64,000 nucleotides of DNA from JAXMHQ01 sp046346665 (GTDB taxonomy: Bacteria; Verrucomicrobiota; Verrucomicrobiia; Limisphaerales; JAXMHQ01), in NCBI GenBank assembly GCA_046346665.1, contig JAXMHQ010000024.1:20584-84583 (forward strand). The letters run 5' to 3'. Positions 60,427 through 64,000 of the stretch are shown here, piece after piece. The notes under the pieces are model-generated. The model ran no database searches. It was not told where the DNA came from and was given only the letters and a program-made list of their open reading frames with translations. Every line of letters starts with the position of its first letter. Within the stretch, counting starts at the first letter, position 1. The translations under genes and the position numbers were made by a program.

Positions 60427-61515
60427 TTACTTCGCCGCCGCCGCCTTCTCTTCCAACACTTCCTTCACATACGCCCCGAACGTCGTCGGTTCGTATTGCC
60501 AGTTCTGAATCAATGTCGGCCCCGCCGAGGTGTGCAAATCCCACGCGGTCCAGATCCGGATGCCGTGCCGGTCGGCGTACTCCATCAGCTTCGAGCCATA
60601 CGCGATGCCGTTGCTCCCGCTCGATCCCCACTCCCCGATGAACACCGGGTAGCGCGCCGCGGCGGCGCCGAAATTCCTGTCCCAATTCTTCTTGAACGGG
60701 TACGGATGCGTCTCGTAAACAATATTGCTCCCCTTCAGCTCGTGCCCCTCCAGGATCCCGCTCAAATCATAGCCCCAGTCCGTCCCGCTCGCCGTCACCA
60801 CGTTGCCTGCGCCCGCCGCCCGCACCGCGTCGTAGAGCTTCTGCATCCCGGCGGATTCAAACGTCACCACGTTCGTGTCCGCCGAGCGCCGCGGCGGCTT
60901 CTCGTGCACCGTGCCCCCGTCGCGCCAGACTTCAAACGAAATGTCATAGGGCTCGTTGTACAATCCAAAAATCACGTTCGGAAAATCCCGGTATCGCGTC
61001 GCCACGTCCTTCCAAAACTCCACCGAATAAACATCCGGCATGACGTGCTGCCCGAGATGCCCGCCGTCCTTCGACCAGCGGCCGCGGTTGGACCAGTGAA
61101 GATCGAGATCGATATACACGCGCCGCGCCGCGCACAGGTCCACGAGTTTGTCCACTAATTCACGATAGGCAGCTCCGCCGTCGGACTGGTTGGTGGTTTG
61201 CCCGAACCACCGGTCCTGGGCCAATGGCAGCCGGATGAAATTGACTTTCCAATCCTGGATGGCGCGTCGAAAGGATTCTTCGATGTGATCGCCGTCGTTC
61301 CGCCATTCGAGCGATGCGATATTGACGCCGTAAAGACCGACCGGGTTGCCCTGCGGGTTCAGGAGATTCGTCCCGGACACCTGCAACCGCATGGCGGCCA
61401 GGGCCGGGTCGAAGGGCCGCGGCGAACTGGAAAACAGGCCGTTGGTGTCTGCGGCCGTGGCCGCGAATGAAAGGATGACTCCCGCGAACGCGGGAAGAAG
61501 AGTGCGCACTTGCAT
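60427..61515 (-). CDS. GH5-family endo-glycanase
   Basis: A 362-residue secreted hydrolase with signal peptide MQVRTLLPAFAGVILSFAATAAD. GH5 landmarks: GVNIASLEW (N-terminal strand), VNFIRLPL, acid/base Glu188 in GLYNEPYD and nucleophile Glu295 in FIGEWGS. It should cleave beta-1,4-glucan or mannan in the periplasm or outside. Unlike the GH5 at 21655-23827 it carries no tail module and its active site is intact. The neighbour on the far side is an exported sugar dehydrogenase, so the two could work on the same extracellular sugars. Confidence 0.88.
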   Translation of the reverse strand: MQVRTLLPAFAGVILSFAATAADTNGLFSSSPRPFDPALAAMRLQVSGTNLLNPQGNPVGLYGVNIASLEWRNDGDHIEESFRRAIQDWKVNFIRLPLAQDRWFGQTTNQSDGGAAYRELVDKLVDLCAARRVYIDLDLHWSNRGRWSKDGGHLGQHVMPDVYSVEFWKDVATRYRDFPNVIFGLYNEPYDISFEVWRDGGTVHEKPPRRSADTNVVTFESAGMQKLYDAVRAAGAGNVVTASGTDWGYDLSGILEGHELKGSNIVYETHPYPFKKNWDRNFGAAAARYPVFIGEWGSSGSNGIAYGSKLMEYADRHGIRIWTAWDLHTSAGPTLIQNWQYEPTTFGAYVKEVLEEKAAAAK

Positions 61516-61592
61516 TCGGGAATCCTAGGGAACCGAAGCCGCAATGTCCATCGCCAGAGATCTGCGATCCAGGGCCGACGCATCTGAATTGC

Positions 61593-61784
61593 GGGTAGGG
61601 ACGGCGCGCTGCGCCGTCCGCGCCGCCTCCAGCGGCGCAACGTTGCAGAGGACATGCCAGGCGCCGTTCCGCTTTCCGCCCGCTGATCCGCGGGCGGGGA
61701 CGCCGCAGCGCGGCGTCCCTACCGTCTGAATTCCACGATCTCAAGATCGCGGCACACCCCGTAGCCGCAATCGTCAGATTGCGG
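61593..61784. repeat. Inverted twin hairpins followed by two 20-bp hairpins
   Basis: GGACGGCGC-GCT-GCGCCGTCC at 61599-61619 pairs internally; GGGACGCCGC-AGC-GCGGCGTCCC at 61697-61719 is its approximate mirror, and the outer GGTAGGGAC/GTCCCTACC pair across 61593-61722. Next, CCACGATC-TCAA-GATCGCGG (61733-61752) and CCGCAATC-GTCA-GATTGCGG (61765-61784), the 20-bp unit. So two families lie side by side upstream of GH5 and just past the dehydrogenase stop. Confidence 0.85.
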
Positions 61785-61797
61785 TCCCCGGCGTTAT

Positions 61798-64000
61798 TTA
61801 TTTCAAGCTAAACACCCCGGCGCGGGCGTCGACGAGGAGGCCGGGCATCGTGAATGTGCCGGAGAAATAAGTGCCGCCGGTCGCCGTGACGAAATGAAGC
61901 TGCACATAGGACCATTCCCCGACCGGGCCCGTCGAGTAGCCCAACATGATCACACCGTCGACGGGGCTGTAGCGGCGGAACGAATAGCCGCCCATGAGCG
62001 GCACATTCGCGGAACCCACCTGCGTCGATCCGCCGAACAGCACGGAACTGAACTTCAGGCTGACCCGATTCGTGCCGCTCGTGTCGTTTCCTGCAAAGGT
62101 CTTCCCCGAGATCGACGCGGGCGCGCGATTGGTTTCCATATAGAACCGGATCCGCCCGGGTCCGTCGTCGTTCGTGAACACGCCGCTGTAGGCGTTCGTG
62201 AATTGAATCGTTCCAGTGGCGACCGGCGAGCGGTTGGTCTGGCTCGGCGGACCAATCACGGTCAGGGTGAGCGTCGCGAGGTTGGTGTCCAGCTTCGTGT
62301 AAGCATAGGCACCGATGGTGTAAACCTCGTTCGTGGGATCGGCTCCCTGCGCACAGGTGTAGGCATCGAAACTCAGGCCGGGCTGATCTTCGCCGTCCGC
62401 AAACCAGGCCGCGCCCAGTCCGGAAAGGGTGTCCGGGGCCCAGTCGGCCGACAGAACGGGCTGGTAGTTGAATTTGACGGTGTTGGTCCTGGAGACGTTG
62501 CCGGCCGCATCCACGGCCCATCCCTGCAGAACGTTGGCCCCGGAGTTGGGCAGGAAATCCGCCGTCCAATTCGTTCCGTCAAGGCTTGACCCGGGAAAAT
62601 ACGAAAGCCCGTTCAAAGCGAGCCACGTGGAATCGACCGCCGTGTTGTCCGATGCCCGGGCCACGCCGGTGAAGGGCGCGGTGCTGACCGACTGGTTCAC
62701 GCGCGGGCTGAGGATAACCAGCGAGGGAGCCTGCACGTCACGGAAATGGGCCGTGAAGACGAGGTTGGAGGCCATGACAAATTTCAGCCCGGGCCGGCTG
62801 GAATTCGTGGCGCCCGACCAATGGTCGAACGCGTAACCTTTGCCCGGCTTGGCGGTGACGGAATACGATTTTCCAATCTCCAGCAGCGCGCCGTCGTGAA
62901 CAGGGGTCACGCTTCCCGAACCGACGAAATCGATCTCCACCGGTGCCAGCACCACCCGGGTGAACTGGAGCTTGTTCGTGGCCGACCGGTTGCCATGCGT
63001 GTCCTCGGCATACAACAAAACCGTGTTCAACCCCGCGGGCGGGGTCAAATCGATCGACCAGTTGCTGCCGCCGGCCGGAAGCCACGGACCGTTGTTGAGG
63101 CGGCACCACACCTGGTCCAGCGCCAGGTTGTCGGACGCCGTTCCGAACACTGTCACCACGTCGTTCGTGATCCGCGCGCCTCTCTTCGGAGCCAGCACCT
63201 TGAGCGTCGGCCGGGTGAAATCCAGCGGCCCCAGGACCAGGCGCTTGATCTGGGAATTGTTGCCGTTCTCCAGATTCGCATACAACACATCGCCGTTCGA
63301 CGGATCTACCCCGAACGCGGCGACGCCCGGGTCGCTGAACAGCCATTCCGGCGTGGTCGCGTTCGTGCCATCGTAGGTCGTCCGCCAGAAATTCCCGACC
63401 ACGTAATCCGCGAACAGATAGCTGCCCTGCAGCGCCGGGATGCGGCCGCCGCGGTAAACCAGGCCGCCGATGACGCATTCGCCCTGGTTCGCGCCGGAAC
63501 CGTGCGGATAGGTCACGATCCCGAAGATCGGATTTTGCGGCACCGGCCAGGACGGGTTCACGCCGGCCGGCAGCGTATTCGTTCCTTCGTAAGTCGCCCA
63601 GCCGTAGTTGCCGCCCTTCGTGATGATGTCGATTTCCTCATAGGCATCCTGGCCGACATCGCCGCAATAGAGGTACTGCGTGACGGGATCGAAGCTGAAC
63701 CGCCACGGGTTCCGGAGCCCGACGGCCCAGAATTCCGTTCGCAACTGCGCCGTGTTGACGGCCACCTGGTCGAAGGTCGTCGCCCCAACAAACGGGTTGT
63801 CGGCCGGCACCGCGTAGTTGGTCGTCGACGCGGCGTCGGGACTGGGATTGGGAACGAGGTTGCCAGGGCGCTTGTCCACGTCGATGCGCAGGATGCCGGA
63901 GAAAAAGCCCCGGTCGATGTGCTGCGCATTGCCCAGGCTGTTGTTGCCCGTTCCGCCGTCGCCCAGGCCCACATACAGATAGCCGTCCGGACCGAACTGC
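61798..64000 (-). CDS. Glucose/sorbosone-type dehydrogenase, C-terminal part, with Ig-like tail
   Basis: The frame runs off the right edge; the visible 733 residues begin inside a six-bladed beta-propeller (FGPDGYLYVGLGDGGTGNNS ... NPWRFSFDP, GGNYGWATYEG, SYLFADYVVGNFWR), typical of PQQ-dependent aldose/sorbosone dehydrogenases (GSDH). From about residue 240 (counted from the window edge) are three Ig-like or InlB-type beta domains (one starting FVGSGSVTPVHDGALLEIGKSYSVTA) and a C-terminal beta domain, ending DARAGVFSLK. It should oxidise sugars outside the cytoplasm; the N-terminus and signal are missing. No shared WPxDHTGW module is present. Confidence 0.85.
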   Translation of the reverse strand, partial: QFGPDGYLYVGLGDGGTGNNSLGNAQHIDRGFFSGILRIDVDKRPGNLVPNPSPDAASTTNYAVPADNPFVGATTFDQVAVNTAQLRTEFWAVGLRNPWRFSFDPVTQYLYCGDVGQDAYEEIDIITKGGNYGWATYEGTNTLPAGVNPSWPVPQNPIFGIVTYPHGSGANQGECVIGGLVYRGGRIPALQGSYLFADYVVGNFWRTTYDGTNATTPEWLFSDPGVAAFGVDPSNGDVLYANLENGNNSQIKRLVLGPLDFTRPTLKVLAPKRGARITNDVVTVFGTASDNLALDQVWCRLNNGPWLPAGGSNWSIDLTPPAGLNTVLLYAEDTHGNRSATNKLQFTRVVLAPVEIDFVGSGSVTPVHDGALLEIGKSYSVTAKPGKGYAFDHWSGATNSSRPGLKFVMASNLVFTAHFRDVQAPSLVILSPRVNQSVSTAPFTGVARASDNTAVDSTWLALNGLSYFPGSSLDGTNWTADFLPNSGANVLQGWAVDAAGNVSRTNTVKFNYQPVLSADWAPDTLSGLGAAWFADGEDQPGLSFDAYTCAQGADPTNEVYTIGAYAYTKLDTNLATLTLTVIGPPSQTNRSPVATGTIQFTNAYSGVFTNDDGPGRIRFYMETNRAPASISGKTFAGNDTSGTNRVSLKFSSVLFGGSTQVGSANVPLMGGYSFRRYSPVDGVIMLGYSTGPVGEWSYVQLHFVTATGGTYFSGTFTMPGLLVDARAGVFSLK

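Noticed and set aside
1..64000. tRNA, rRNA, CRISPR and IS elements
   Set aside because: No TTCRANY-type T-loops in folding context, no direct repeats with regular spacers and no transposase reading frame were seen.

Overview
The window looks like a chromosomal segment of a GC-rich, Gram-negative verrucomicrobium, most like the Pedosphaera/Limisphaera group. This is inferred from gene content, since no rRNA is present. The signs are a pseudopilin with the verrucomicrobial FTLIELLVVIAIIGILAAM start, PEP-CTERM exported proteins, a DUF1800/DUF1501/GspG-like trio, an ECF sigma factor near a large Ser/Thr kinase, many outer-membrane and lipoproteins, and secreted polysaccharide hydrolases with long accessory tails. 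I see no tRNA, rRNA, CRISPR array, prophage or transposase gene.

Layout. 1-5.8 kb: 3' part of a GH9 cellulase; a minus-strand set (lipoprotein, SDR, pseudopilin); a divergent VOC protein with a small lipoprotein. 5.9-9 kb: a BamA-like barrel, a HAD phosphatase translationally coupled to an sn-glycerol-1-phosphate dehydrogenase. 9.1-13.1 kb: an outer-membrane channel-like protein, an Ntn acylase and an exported amidohydrolase. 13-21.5 kb: GH74 xyloglucanase, hybrid cluster protein (hcp) with a TTGAC-N4-GTCAA dyad upstream, and a GT4-GH130 operon. 21.6-30.2 kb: a second carbohydrate block with a GH5 endoglucanase broken exactly at its nucleophile codon, two exported alpha/beta hydrolases, a PEP-CTERM protein and a large clan GH-A hydrolase. 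30.4-37.8 kb: Ser/Thr kinase, PEP-CTERM protein, ECF sigma factor, glmS, NarL-type regulator. 38.4-47.2 kb: MetA-like outer-membrane protein, trpB2, and a signalling cluster (REC-HK-REC hybrid kinase, GNAT-cNMP-binding protein, PAS kinase, stand-alone REC). 47.5-54.9 kb: DUF1800, DUF1501, GspG-like protein and a small cytochrome c. 54.9-64 kb: dnaG, cvpA and a TPR lipoprotein, a DUF362 protein, a second GH5 and a truncated glucose/sorbosone dehydrogenase.

How it fits together. GH9, GH74, two GH5 enzymes and the GH44/51-like enzyme point to extracellular cellulose/xyloglucan breakdown, with GT4/GH130 and the sugar dehydrogenase handling oligosaccharides or sugars. Several of these enzymes end in the same 45-70 residue module (Trp-Leu-Gln...Asn-Trp-Val...Phe-Phe-Arg-Leu), the best candidate here for an undescribed sorting or anchoring signal.

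Intergenic DNA is unusually structured. At least three hairpin families (20-bp CCGCRATC-N4-GATYGCGG units; 25-bp arms related to GAGACTCCGTCGAGCCC; twin 9-10 bp GGGACG-type hairpins) recur across the window. They are sometimes nested in one another or wrapped round short degenerate tandem repeats. One such hairpin appears to supply the start of a protein. No single feature proves a new system. The shared C-terminal module, the nested repeats, the GNAT-cNMP protein and the glycerol-1-phosphate dehydrogenase pair are the best leads.
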